This document shows positions 48,506 through 57,284 of a DNA stretch of 64,000 nt, piece by piece (positions within the stretch are counted from its first letter, which is position 1; every line of letters begins with the position of its first letter). This stretch comes from CAIQJJ01 sp964606085 (lineage in GTDB: Bacteria; Chloroflexota; Anaerolineae; Anaerolineales; UBA4823), in contig CAZSFD010000004.1 of assembly GCA_964606085.1 (NCBI GenBank), positions 1 through 64,000 on the forward strand, in the 5' to 3' direction. The notes under the pieces are model-generated. The model saw nothing but the letters and a program-made list of their open reading frames with translations. It searched no databases and was not told where the DNA came from. The position numbers and the translations under genes are program-made.

Positions 48506-48546
48506 AAGCAAAGCCCCTCGGCCTTGAAGGCCGAGGGGCTTTGCTT
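48506..48546. terminator. Strong bidirectional terminator
   Basis: aagcaaagcccctcggcc pairs perfectly with 48529-48546 around a five-base loop. It separates the plus-strand aminopeptidase from the convergent minus-strand genes. Confidence 0.88.
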
Positions 48547-48559
48547 ATGGGTTGCCATA

Positions 48560-48706
48560 TTACATTGAAAATTCCTGAAAGCCCATTGCATGATATAAAG
48601 CCACGGCGGTCTTGTTATCGGCAGCGATAAGAACGGCCACACTGCTGGCTCCCGCCGCGCGTGCCCGTCCTTCCAGTTCGGCCATCATCACGCCTGCTTC
48701 AAGCAT
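48560..48706 (-). pseudogene. C-terminal remnant of a GNAT acetyltransferase
   Basis: 48 codons. MMAELEGRARAAGASSV and NKTAVALYHAMGFQEFSM match the last ~45 residues of GNAT enzymes (motifs A and B: alpha-helix, then N-x-x-A-x-x-L-Y-x-x-x-G-F). Its ATG overlaps the DHDPS-family stop by eight bases. No N-terminal acetyltransferase half precedes it, so it looks like decayed sequence or a small coupled ORF. Confidence 0.5.
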
Positions 48707-49607
48707 CGCCGAAGGGATATGCAGCGATGTCGTTCCGAATGGCTTCGAGCAAGATCGAAATTTCGGCCCGATCATCATCGTTGAGCGCCTCTGCGCCTGC
48801 CGGGGCACGCTCGACCAGTGAGGTGAACACGCCGCGCCGTTGGAGCATGTAGCGCATGAAGGGGTAGGTTTCCAGGTTGATCAACGGCAGCAGGCGGCGG
48901 TGCAGCTCACGCGCGCCGGGCTGGTCGCCGGCCCACCAGCGTTCGATCACCTTCGCCAGCACGTCGGCCAGTTCGCAGGCGGGCATGCAGCCGTTGGCCC
49001 CGCGGCGCAATTCATCGGGCAGATACTTCCCGGCGAAGCCGCCGAAAATAGTCTTGACCTTGTTTCCCACCAGTGCGTAAATTTCGGCAATGTGCTTCGG
49101 CCCCGGCGGGCGCTCTTCTTTGACGTATTGGATGTGCGGCACTTCATCCACCAATTGCGCCACCTGCTCGCCGGTCAGCGGAGCATAGGCAGCGGCATTT
49201 TGCAGGATGATCGGCCCGTCGAAGGCATCTGCCAGGCGACGGAACATATCCATGGCAACGGCTGCGTTGGTGCGGGCGGGCGACATGGCGATGACGGCAT
49301 CAGCCCCGGCCTTCTGCGCCGCCCGTGCAAACAGCATCACCTGTGGCACAGAGACGCCCGAACAGCCAAAGACCACCGGCAGGCGGCCATTGACCGTTTC
49401 CAGCACGGCATCCAGGTTGCGAATGCGCTCTGCCTCGCCCAGGAAGAAAAACTCTCCCACCATCACCGGCCAGACAATGCCATGCTGCCCGCTGGCGCAG
49501 CAAAATTCGGCCGCGGCCTGTAAATCGGCGGTGTGGATTTCGTAATCTGCACGGTAGGGCGTGGGCAATAAGCCGAACACGCCTTTGAGATGATCAAAGC
49601 GAACCAT
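48699..49607 (-). CDS. Dihydrodipicolinate synthase family aldolase
   Basis: 302 residues of the (beta/alpha)8 DHDPS/NAL fold: FGLLPTPYRADYEIHTADL opening, VFGCSGVSVPQVMLFARAAQKAGADAV, and the Schiff-base Lys163 in IQYVKEERP. Genuine DapA has a YYN motif near the active site; here the equivalent is LQNAAAY, so it is probably a sugar-acid lyase or dehydratase rather than lysine biosynthesis. ATG at 49607 follows AGGAGG. Upstream in-frame starts run into the promoter region. Confidence 0.85.
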   Translation of the reverse strand: MVRFDHLKGVFGLLPTPYRADYEIHTADLQAAAEFCCASGQHGIVWPVMVGEFFFLGEAERIRNLDAVLETVNGRLPVVFGCSGVSVPQVMLFARAAQKAGADAVIAMSPARTNAAVAMDMFRRLADAFDGPIILQNAAAYAPLTGEQVAQLVDEVPHIQYVKEERPPGPKHIAEIYALVGNKVKTIFGGFAGKYLPDELRRGANGCMPACELADVLAKVIERWWAGDQPGARELHRRLLPLINLETYPFMRYMLQRRGVFTSLVERAPAGAEALNDDDRAEISILLEAIRNDIAAYPFGDA

Positions 49608-49635
49608 AAGAACCTCCTGAGAAAATGTTGGCTTA

Positions 49636-49682
49636 AGTATAGCCCCACTTACCCAAAAAGAGCCAAGCACATGAGATATAAT
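49636..49682. promoter_or_regulatory. Divergent promoter region, aldolase and solute-binding protein genes
   Basis: Minus strand: TTGGCT (49666-49661) and TATACT (49641-49636), 19-base spacer. Plus strand: TATAAT at 49677-49682, about 37 bases before the solute-binding protein ATG, without a clear -35. The shared 112-base spacer suggests coordinated control. Confidence 0.45.
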
Positions 49683-49719
49683 CCTCCACCACGCATAAGA
49701 ACTTAACCATGAGGTCAGC

Positions 49720-50898
49720 ATGAGCGAGATTGAGTTTTCCTGCATGATCAGCAATGGGCAGGCGCTTGAACTGCCCCGCTTCGAACTGCAAACGCGTCAT
49801 TCGGTGCGCTACCGCCCGCTCACCTGGGCCAACGCCTGGACCGAATTGCTCGCTTTTGGCATCAACAATCGTGGGCCTGATATTTCACAGGTGGGCAACA
49901 CCTGGATCGGCAGCCTGGCCGGGATGCAAGCGCTGCACACCTTTTCAGCCCATGAAATAGACAAAATCGGCAGTGCCGACAATCTCTTGCCAGCCGCGTG
50001 GCAAGCCAACCAACTGCCCGGCGAAAACGAAATCTACGCCATTCCGTGGATTGCCGATACGCGGGTTATCTTTTATCAGCGTCAATGGCTCGAAAAAGCC
50101 GGGGTGGATGAAAACAGCGCTTTTATCACCCACGAAGCCCTGGTTGAAACGGTCGAACGGGTTTCGGCAGCGGGCGCACCCATCCCCTTCGCCTTTCCTA
50201 CCAACGACGAAGTGTTACACACCTTGACCCCGTGGGTGTGGGGCGCTGGCGGGCACTTTCGCAGCACCGACCGACGGCACTTAAGCCTGAATGAGCCGAA
50301 AACGGTCGCCGGCGTGCAACAGTTTTACCGCATGGGAACGACCTTGCACCCCGAAGCCCGGGGATTGCGCACCGACCAGGTGATCAACCTGTTTTTGCAC
50401 CAGCAGGCCGCCATCGCCATTTGCAATCACAGCCTGGCGATCAACTTTGCCCTTTACCCAACCCCCCAGCAGGATGCGCAAGCCATCGGCACCGCCATCA
50501 TACCAGGCGTCCCCTTCATCGGCGGCAGTTCGCTCGTCTTGTGGAAATACAGCATCCACGAGGCAGCCGCCATCGAATTGATCCGCTACCTGCTCTCCAC
50601 CGAAGCGCAAGCCAACCTGTACAAATTAACCGCCGAATTGCCCGTGCGGGTAGATTTGCTCGAAAACGAACCCTTTACCACCCACCCGCTACTCATTCCT
50701 GTGGCACAAAGCCTGAAACGCGGACGCGCCTTCCAATCGGGCTACCAGTGGGCCAACATCGAACGAAGGCTGCAAGGCATGTTCTCGCAACTGTGGGCAG
50801 ATGTCTTCGCGAACCCCAACCTGGACGTAGACGGCGAAATCTCCCGCCGCCTCGAAGAAACCCAAAAACGCATCGAACGCACCATTCTTTCCACCTGA
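49720..50898 (+). CDS. Family 1 solute-binding protein without signal peptide
   Basis: 392 residues of the MalE-like sugar-binding fold: DISQVGNTWIGSLAG, IPWIADTRVIFYQRQWLEKAGVDE, VWGAGGHF, and a typical helical C-terminus. The N-terminus (MSEIEFSCMISNGQALEL) has no signal peptide or lipobox, and no permease or ATPase gene is adjacent. It may be a cytosolic sugar sensor or a binding protein that lost its leader. The cysteine at residue 8 is not in a lipobox context. Divergent from the aldolase gene, followed by lacZ-like and xylanase genes. Confidence 0.75.
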   Translation: MSEIEFSCMISNGQALELPRFELQTRHSVRYRPLTWANAWTELLAFGINNRGPDISQVGNTWIGSLAGMQALHTFSAHEIDKIGSADNLLPAAWQANQLPGENEIYAIPWIADTRVIFYQRQWLEKAGVDENSAFITHEALVETVERVSAAGAPIPFAFPTNDEVLHTLTPWVWGAGGHFRSTDRRHLSLNEPKTVAGVQQFYRMGTTLHPEARGLRTDQVINLFLHQQAAIAICNHSLAINFALYPTPQQDAQAIGTAIIPGVPFIGGSSLVLWKYSIHEAAAIELIRYLLSTEAQANLYKLTAELPVRVDLLENEPFTTHPLLIPVAQSLKRGRAFQSGYQWANIERRLQGMFSQLWADVFANPNLDVDGEISRRLEETQKRIERTILST

Positions 50899-50915
50899 TC
50901 TGAGCCCATCTTCCT

Positions 50916-53900
50916 ATGCTTCCACTCCTCACCATTTCCAACCAACCTTCCTGGGAAAATCCCCAACTGACCAGCCTCAATAAGCTGCCGCCGCGCGCCA
51001 CGCTCTACCCCTTCCCCACCGCCGAAGCAGCCCTGGGCCTTGACCACGCCCAATCGCCGTGGGTTCTCGATCTCAACGGCGTGTGGGATTTCCAGATCAA
51101 GCCCCGCCCCGAAGAAGCCACCGCCGAAGCCTTACAAGCGCCCCATTGGGACAAAATTCAAGTCCCCGGCAACTGGACCATGCAGACGGACGAAAAAGGC
51201 CGTCCGTATGGCAAGCCGCACTACACCAACGTGCAGATGCCCTGGCCGAATTTACCGCCCGACGTTCCCGATGACAACCCCACCGGCATCTACCGCCGCA
51301 GGTTCAGCCTGCCAGCCGGTTGGGCCGGGCGGCGCAGCGTGCTGCACTTCGCCGGCTGCGAGGGGGCGCTGTTCGTTTACGTCAATGGGCAGCCGGTGGG
51401 TCTCAGCAAAGATGCCCGCACCCCGGCAGCGTTCGACATCACCCCGCTGGTGAAGGCGGAGGGCGAGAACGAATTGGTCTGCGTGGTCACGCAGTGGTCA
51501 GATGCCACCTTCGTCGAAGACCAGGATCACTGGTGGCAGGCGGGCCTGATGCGCGACGTGTTCATCTATTCCACGGCCACGCCGCATATTCAAGATGTGT
51601 ATGCCGTGGGCGATTTAGAGAACGACTACCGCGACGGCCTGCTGCAAGTGACCGTCAAAGTCGGCTTCCCTGCCGAACGCTACGACGATTACACCGTGCA
51701 GGCGCAACTCTACGACCCCGCCGGGCAGCCGGTCTTCGCCGCGCCGCTCACCGCCCGCTGCGGCGAAGGGCGCGACCCCAAGACCGAAGTGCATTTCGAG
51801 GCCGCCGTGCGCCGCCCCCGGCAGTGGACGGCGGAGACGCCGAATTTGTACAAATTGGCCGTCAGCCTGTTGTCCAGCGAAAAAGAAATCCTCGAAGCCA
51901 CCGCCTGCACCGTTGGCTTCCGCAAGATCGAAATTCGCGGCCGCCAACTGCTCATCAACGGCAAAGCGCCGCTGATCAAAGGCGTAGATTACCACGATCA
52001 CGATGACACCACCGGCAAATTCATTTCCCCCGCCCGCTACGAAGCCGATCTTCAGGTGATGAAGCGCTTCAACGTCAACGCCATCCGCACCTCGCACTAC
52101 CCCAAGGATGCCATCTTCTACGACCTGTGCGACCGCTACGGCCTGTATGTGATAGACGAAGCCAACATCGAAACCCACGCCTACTACCAGGAAATCTGCC
52201 GCGACCTGCGCTACACCAACGCCTTCGTCGAACGTGTGCGCGATATGGTGGAGCGCGACAAGAACCACCCCTGCGTCATCTTCTGGTCGCTGGGCAACGA
52301 GGCCGGTTACGGCCCCAACCACGATGCCGCCGCCGGCTACGTGCGCTTCGCCGACCCCACCCGCCCGCTGCACTACGAAGGGGCGATCAACAATTGGAGC
52401 CGCCCGGCAGAAGGCTGGGGAGGCGGCAAGCGCGCCACCGATGTGGTCTGCCCGATGTACCCGCAGATCAAAAACATCATCGAATGGGCCGAAACCCCCA
52501 CCGACGACCCTCGCCCGCTGATCATGTGCGAATACTCCCACTGCATGGGTAACTCGAACGGCTCACTGAGCGACTACTTCGCCGCCTTCGAGAAATACCC
52601 CATGCTGCAGGGCGGCTACCTGTGGGAATTTCTCGACCACGGCATCCAGCAAAAGGCCCCCGATGGGCAAGCCTATTGGGCCTACGGCGGCGACTTCGGC
52701 GACGAACCCAACGACGCCAACTTCGTCTGCGATGGCATTGTCTGGCCCGACCGCACCCCCAAGCCGGCGTTGTATGAATTTCAATATCTGGCCGCCCCGC
52801 TGAAAGCGACGGCGCTAGATTTGGCAAAGGGCATCTTTCGCATCACCAACAAGCAAAATTACACTTCGCTGGAATGGCTGCGCGGTGAGTGGGAACTGAC
52901 CGTAGACGGCGTGCAGACCGCCAGCGGGAAACTGCCCGCCCTGAAGGCCGGCCCCGGCGAAAGCGTGGAGGTGACGATTGACCGCCTGGCGAAAAGCGAC
53001 AAGGAACATGGCGAGCGCTTCGTCAATTTCCGCTTCTACCAGAAAGCAGACACGCTTTGGGCGGCGGCGGGGCATCTCGTGGCGTGGGAGCAGTTTGCCC
53101 TGCCCAATGGTGCGCCGGGCGCATCGAACAGCCCGGCGGCCACACGTTTTGCTGTGCCACAGGTGAGCGAGACGCCAGGGCAGATCACGCTCGCTGCCGG
53201 TTCTATCCACGCCCGCTTCGATGTGACCAGTGGGCTGCTGGTGGAATACGGCAACATTGCCAACCTGATCGCCAGCGGCCCGCGGTTGAACGTCTGGCGC
53301 GCTGGCACCGATAACGACGGCCTGAAGCTGTGGGTGGATCGCCCCGGCGAGGCGTGGAAGGCGCTGGCCCGTTGGATTGCCCTCGGCCTGCAGGATGTGA
53401 AGGTCAACCTGGTCAGCGTCAAGGCCGTCAGGCGGCGCGGCAAGGCCCCGGCAGTGGAAGTGTTGTGCCGGGCCTCGGGGCGCGAGAATTGGTCGGACTT
53501 CGTCCACCTGGCGCGCTACAGCCTCGAACCCGATGGCACGCTCGAAGTGGAGAACACGGTCAAGCTCGGCAAGGATATGGTAGACATCCCCCGCGTGGGC
53601 GTGACCTTCAGCCTGGCGGCGGGCCTGGAAAACCTGGAATACTTCGGGCGCGGCCCGCTCGAAAATTATTGGGATCGCAAGGCTTCCTCGCTGGTCGGGC
53701 GCTACCGCAGCACGGTCAGCGCTGAATATGTGCCTTATGTGATGCCGCAAGAACACGGCCATCACACCGACGTACGCCGGCTGACGCTGCGCAACGAACA
53801 CGGCCACGGCCTGCACATCAGCGGCGACCCCCTCTTCGAGTTCAACGTCTCGCACTTCACCGCCAACGACCTGTACAACGCCAAACACACCCCTGACCTG

Positions 53901-54041
53901 CATCCCCGCCCCGAAGTGATCGTCTCGCTCGATGCCGCCCACCGCGGCCTGGGAACCGCCTCGTGCGGGCCCGATACGCTGGAGCAGTATCAGATTCGCG
54001 AGAAGGAATACAACTTCACCTATCGGCTGAAAATTCAATAA
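50916..54041 (+). CDS. GH2 beta-galactosidase (LacZ type)
   Basis: 1041 residues, the full LacZ architecture: sugar-binding domain with WDFQIKPRPEEA and WTMQTD, Ig-like domain, TIM barrel with RTSHYPKDAIFYDLCDRYGLYVIDEANIETHA, acid/base E462 (SLGNEAGYG), nucleophile E539 (IMCEYSHCMGNSNG), and a C-terminal Bgal small-chain domain (TDNDGLKLW, FGRGPLENY). No signal peptide, so cytosolic. Starts 17 bases after the solute-binding protein gene and is followed by the xylanase gene. Confidence 0.95.
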   Translation: MLPLLTISNQPSWENPQLTSLNKLPPRATLYPFPTAEAALGLDHAQSPWVLDLNGVWDFQIKPRPEEATAEALQAPHWDKIQVPGNWTMQTDEKGRPYGKPHYTNVQMPWPNLPPDVPDDNPTGIYRRRFSLPAGWAGRRSVLHFAGCEGALFVYVNGQPVGLSKDARTPAAFDITPLVKAEGENELVCVVTQWSDATFVEDQDHWWQAGLMRDVFIYSTATPHIQDVYAVGDLENDYRDGLLQVTVKVGFPAERYDDYTVQAQLYDPAGQPVFAAPLTARCGEGRDPKTEVHFEAAVRRPRQWTAETPNLYKLAVSLLSSEKEILEATACTVGFRKIEIRGRQLLINGKAPLIKGVDYHDHDDTTGKFISPARYEADLQVMKRFNVNAIRTSHYPKDAIFYDLCDRYGLYVIDEANIETHAYYQEICRDLRYTNAFVERVRDMVERDKNHPCVIFWSLGNEAGYGPNHDAAAGYVRFADPTRPLHYEGAINNWSRPAEGWGGGKRATDVVCPMYPQIKNIIEWAETPTDDPRPLIMCEYSHCMGNSNGSLSDYFAAFEKYPMLQGGYLWEFLDHGIQQKAPDGQAYWAYGGDFGDEPNDANFVCDGIVWPDRTPKPALYEFQYLAAPLKATALDLAKGIFRITNKQNYTSLEWLRGEWELTVDGVQTASGKLPALKAGPGESVEVTIDRLAKSDKEHGERFVNFRFYQKADTLWAAAGHLVAWEQFALPNGAPGASNSPAATRFAVPQVSETPGQITLAAGSIHARFDVTSGLLVEYGNIANLIASGPRLNVWRAGTDNDGLKLWVDRPGEAWKALARWIALGLQDVKVNLVSVKAVRRRGKAPAVEVLCRASGRENWSDFVHLARYSLEPDGTLEVENTVKLGKDMVDIPRVGVTFSLAAGLENLEYFGRGPLENYWDRKASSLVGRYRSTVSAEYVPYVMPQEHGHHTDVRRLTLRNEHGHGLHISGDPLFEFNVSHFTANDLYNAKHTPDLHPRPEVIVSLDAAHRGLGTASCGPDTLEQYQIREKEYNFTYRLKIQ

Positions 54042-54045
54042 TGCT

Positions 54046-55275
54046 ATGAATACCCCAATTTCCTCCCGCACATCAACCTGCACACTCACCCTCACCGCCA
54101 ACGGCCAACCGCTGGCAAACCAGCCCGTAACTGTGGCGCAAACACGCCACGCCTTTCTCTTCGGCAGCAATTGGGGCAGCAGCATCGCCCTGGTCAATGG
54201 CCTGTTGAGCGGCGAGGCCAAAGAAAAGGCCGAACGGCGTGAGGAATTATTCCAGGCGCTTTTCAACTACGCCATCCTGCCCTTTTACTGGGGGCGCTTC
54301 GAGCCAACCCGCGGCCAGCCGCACACGGCGATCACCCGCAAAACCGCCGAATACTACAAAGAGCGCGGCTTCCAACTCAAGGGCCACCCGTTGTGCTGGC
54401 ACACCGTCTGCGCCGATTGGCTGCTGCCGCTGAGCAACGAGGAAATCCTGGCCACGCAGTTGGCGCGCATCCGCCGGGAGACGGGTGATTTCAAGGGGCT
54501 GGTGGATATATGGGATGTGGTCAACGAAGCCGTGATCATGCCCGTTTTCGACAAGTACGACAACGGCGTGACGCGCATCTGCCAGATGGTGGGCCAGGTG
54601 GAACTGATCCGCCAGACCTTCGAGGCCGCCCGCCAGACCGACCCCGGCGCGGTGCTGGTGCTGAATGATTTCGAGACCTCCGAAGCCTACGCCGAACTGA
54701 TCGAACGCTGTTTGGACGCCGGGATCAAGATCGACGCCATCGGCATCCAATCGCACATGCACCAGGGTTGGTGGGGGTTGGAGAAGACGCACGCAGTGTT
54801 GGCGCGCTTCGAGCGCTTTGGCCTGCCGCTGCAATTCACCGAAATCACGCTCGTTTCGGGCGAAGTGATGCCGCCGCATATCGTGGATTTGAACGACTTC
54901 CAGGTGAGCGAGTGGCCGTCTACGCCTGAAGGCGAGGAACGCCAGGCGAACGAAGCCGCCGCCTTCTACAAAGCGCTCTTCGCCCACCCGCTGATGACCT
55001 CGATCACCTGGTGGGATTTCACCGATGGCGGCTGGCTGCACGCCCCCGCTGGCCTGATCCGTGCCGATGCCACGCCCAAACCCGCCTACGAGGCCCTGCT
55101 GCAACTGGTGAAAGGTGAGTGGTGGCTGCCGCCGACCGAGATGGTCACCGATGCCACCGGGAAAATCCAGTTCACCGGCTGCCTGGGCGATTATGAACTG
55201 ACCTGCCAGGGCGAACGCCGCGCCTTTGCGCTGGAAAAACCTGGCGAAATCAATTTCGCCATACACATCCCCTGA
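54046..55275 (+). CDS. GH10 endo-xylanase-like enzyme
   Basis: 409 residues. GH10 barrel: PFYWGRFEPTRGQP, LKGHPLCWHT, acid/base E161 in WDVVNEAVI, nucleophile E266 in LQFTEITL, WWDFTDGGWLH. The family cleaves beta-1,4-xylan internally. An N-terminal ~40-residue beta segment precedes the barrel. There is no signal peptide, so it would act on imported xylo-oligosaccharides. Start ATG is four bases after the LacZ-like stop; no strong Shine-Dalgarno. Confidence 0.88.
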   Translation: MNTPISSRTSTCTLTLTANGQPLANQPVTVAQTRHAFLFGSNWGSSIALVNGLLSGEAKEKAERREELFQALFNYAILPFYWGRFEPTRGQPHTAITRKTAEYYKERGFQLKGHPLCWHTVCADWLLPLSNEEILATQLARIRRETGDFKGLVDIWDVVNEAVIMPVFDKYDNGVTRICQMVGQVELIRQTFEAARQTDPGAVLVLNDFETSEAYAELIERCLDAGIKIDAIGIQSHMHQGWWGLEKTHAVLARFERFGLPLQFTEITLVSGEVMPPHIVDLNDFQVSEWPSTPEGEERQANEAAAFYKALFAHPLMTSITWWDFTDGGWLHAPAGLIRADATPKPAYEALLQLVKGEWWLPPTEMVTDATGKIQFTGCLGDYELTCQGERRAFALEKPGEINFAIHIP

Positions 55276-55286
55276 AGAGAAAAACC

Positions 55287-55937
55287 ATGCTGCAAAAACT
55301 TCGTGACCCCATCAGTGGCTTAACCCACCTGATCGCCGCCATCTTCGCCGCCATTGGGGCTGGCCTGCTCGTCTGGCTCAGCCGTGACAACCTGACCAAA
55401 CAAATCTCGCTGCTAATCTATGGTCTGAGCCTGATCCAGATGTTTGCCGCCAGCACCATCTATCACCTCGTCAACGCCGGGCCGCAGGTGATCCGGGCTT
55501 TGCGCAAGTTCGATCACGCGGCCATTTACCTGCTGATCGCCGGTTCGTATACGCCCCTCTGCCTGCACTATTTCGATGGATTCTGGCAGTGGGGCTTGCT
55601 GAGCATCATCTGGGCGCTGGCGATTATCGGCGTAATCCTGAAGATATTCATTATCAACACACCGCGCTGGCTGAATACCGGCATTTACCTGCTGATGGGC
55701 TGGCTGTCGCTGGTGGCTATCGGGGAAATTTTCAGCACCTTGCCCGCCGGCGCGCTGGTCTGGTTGATCTTGGGGGCGTTATTTTTTACGATAGGCGCGG
55801 TGATCTACATCATCAAAAAACCGAACTTCCTGCCCGGCGTCTTCGGCTTTCACGAAGTGTGGCACATCTTCGTCATTTTGGGCTGCCTGTGCCATTTTCT
55901 GATCATGGCGCTGTTCGTCGCCCCGGCAGCCAACTGA
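55287..55937 (+). CDS. Hemolysin III / PAQR family membrane protein
   Basis: 216 residues with seven predicted membrane segments and the PAQR pattern: HLIAAIFAAIGAGLLV, FAASTIYHLVN with the first conserved Ser/His, KFDHAAIYLLIAGSYTPL, and the C-terminal GFHEVWHIFVILGCLCHF with two histidines for the zinc site. Despite its name it is a seven-helix hydrolase-type membrane protein related to adiponectin receptors, and haemolysis is not implied. It follows the xylanase gene by 11 bases. Confidence 0.9.
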   Translation: MLQKLRDPISGLTHLIAAIFAAIGAGLLVWLSRDNLTKQISLLIYGLSLIQMFAASTIYHLVNAGPQVIRALRKFDHAAIYLLIAGSYTPLCLHYFDGFWQWGLLSIIWALAIIGVILKIFIINTPRWLNTGIYLLMGWLSLVAIGEIFSTLPAGALVWLILGALFFTIGAVIYIIKKPNFLPGVFGFHEVWHIFVILGCLCHFLIMALFVAPAAN

Positions 55938-55969
55938 ATAGTTTTCAATTTCTGACAACAGGAGAAGAA

Positions 55970-57283
55970 ATGTCTGCCACGCGTACCCTTTCGCAGGCGC
56001 TGTGTACATTGCTGGCTTTGCTGCTGCTGACAGGCTGCACCAGTGCCTCCCTTTCCCCAACGGCCACCCCGACCATGCCCCTTGCCACTGCCACCTCCGC
56101 CCCCACCCTGACCCCCACCCCGACCGCCAAAGAGACGCTCTGGCTGGCCCATTACATGCCCTGGTATCAGACCCCCGAAATCGGCGGCTTTTGGGGCTGG
56201 CACTGGACGATGAATCACTTCGACCCCAACGAATTGGATGAAAATGGCCGCCGCCAAATTGCCTCGCACTATTACCCGCTCACCGGCCCGTATGACTCAC
56301 GCGACGTGGCCCTGCTCGAATATCAGGCAGCCTTGATGAAACTGAGCGGCATTGACGGCGTGATCGTGGATTGGTATGGCAATGAAGATTACCTCGATTA
56401 CGGCCTGCTCAACGACAGCACGCTCAAACTCTTCGAGGTGATGAAACAGGCCGGGTTGAAATTCGCCGTCTGCTACGAAGACCAGACGATCAAGCGCATG
56501 GTGGCCGAAAAGCACCTCGACGATGGCGATGTATACACCTACGCCCAGGGCGTGATGGATTACCTGCAAAGCACCTGGTTCCAGCAGGACACGTACTTGA
56601 AAATTGACGGACGGCCCGTGCTATTCATCTTTGGGCCGCAGTATTTCGTCAACGTGGCCGATTGGTACACCATCTTCGAGAAGCTCAACCCGCAGCCGAT
56701 CTTCATCACGCTCGATTTCCAGGTCGCCGCGGCCGCCACGGGGGGCTATCCCTGGCCGCCGATGAGTGAAACACAACAGGGCCTGCTCAAGGCAGAGACC
56801 CTGACCCGCTATCTGACCGATTTTTACCAGAAGACCGCCAAAACCAAAGTCATCACCGCCAGCGCCTTCCCTGGCTTTCGCGACATTTACTCCCAGGCCG
56901 GCGTCGGCACCAGCTACGGCTACCTCAACCCCCGCGACGGCGAAACTTTCCAACTGACCCTCGACCTGGCCCTGGCTAGCAACCCCAATCTGCTCCAACT
57001 CGTCACCTGGAACGACTACGGTGAAGGCACCACCATCGAACCCGCCGAAGATTATGGCTACCGCTACCTGGAGATGGTGCAGGCCACACGCCGCAGCCTC
57101 AACCCGGCCTTCCCCTATCAGGCCAGCGACCTGCCCCTGCCGCTGCAACTCTTCACCCTGCGCAAAGCCTACGCCAACGATGCCGCCACGCTTGCCACGC
57201 TCACGGAAGCGTCCCAGGCGATCTTCACCGGCGACCTGGCCGCCGCCCGCCAAATCATCCAAAGCATTCCAGAAAACCCCTGA
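55970..57283 (+). CDS. GH71/GH99-like glycoside hydrolase lipoprotein
   Basis: 437 residues. Lipoprotein signal with lipobox LLLTGC (~22), a TPT-rich linker, then a barrel opening LAHYMPWYQTPEIGGFWGWHW, with GIDGVIVDWYGNEDYLDY and VTWNDYGEGTTIEPAEDYG. This matches GH99 endo-mannosidase/endo-mannanase and GH71-like proteins. The E in GEGTTIEPA fits the catalytic-site region. It is the only clearly exported hydrolase in this cluster. ATG at 55970 preceded by GGAG. Its TGA is followed after one base by the diguanylate cyclase ATG. Confidence 0.78.
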   Translation: MSATRTLSQALCTLLALLLLTGCTSASLSPTATPTMPLATATSAPTLTPTPTAKETLWLAHYMPWYQTPEIGGFWGWHWTMNHFDPNELDENGRRQIASHYYPLTGPYDSRDVALLEYQAALMKLSGIDGVIVDWYGNEDYLDYGLLNDSTLKLFEVMKQAGLKFAVCYEDQTIKRMVAEKHLDDGDVYTYAQGVMDYLQSTWFQQDTYLKIDGRPVLFIFGPQYFVNVADWYTIFEKLNPQPIFITLDFQVAAAATGGYPWPPMSETQQGLLKAETLTRYLTDFYQKTAKTKVITASAFPGFRDIYSQAGVGTSYGYLNPRDGETFQLTLDLALASNPNLLQLVTWNDYGEGTTIEPAEDYGYRYLEMVQATRRSLNPAFPYQASDLPLPLQLFTLRKAYANDAATLATLTEASQAIFTGDLAAARQIIQSIPENP

Positions 57284-57284
57284 A

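Noticed and set aside
48699..49607. Naming the aldolase dapA
   Set aside because: The Schiff-base lysine is present but the YYN tyrosine motif expected in DapA is missing and the context is sugar catabolism, so only the family is assigned.
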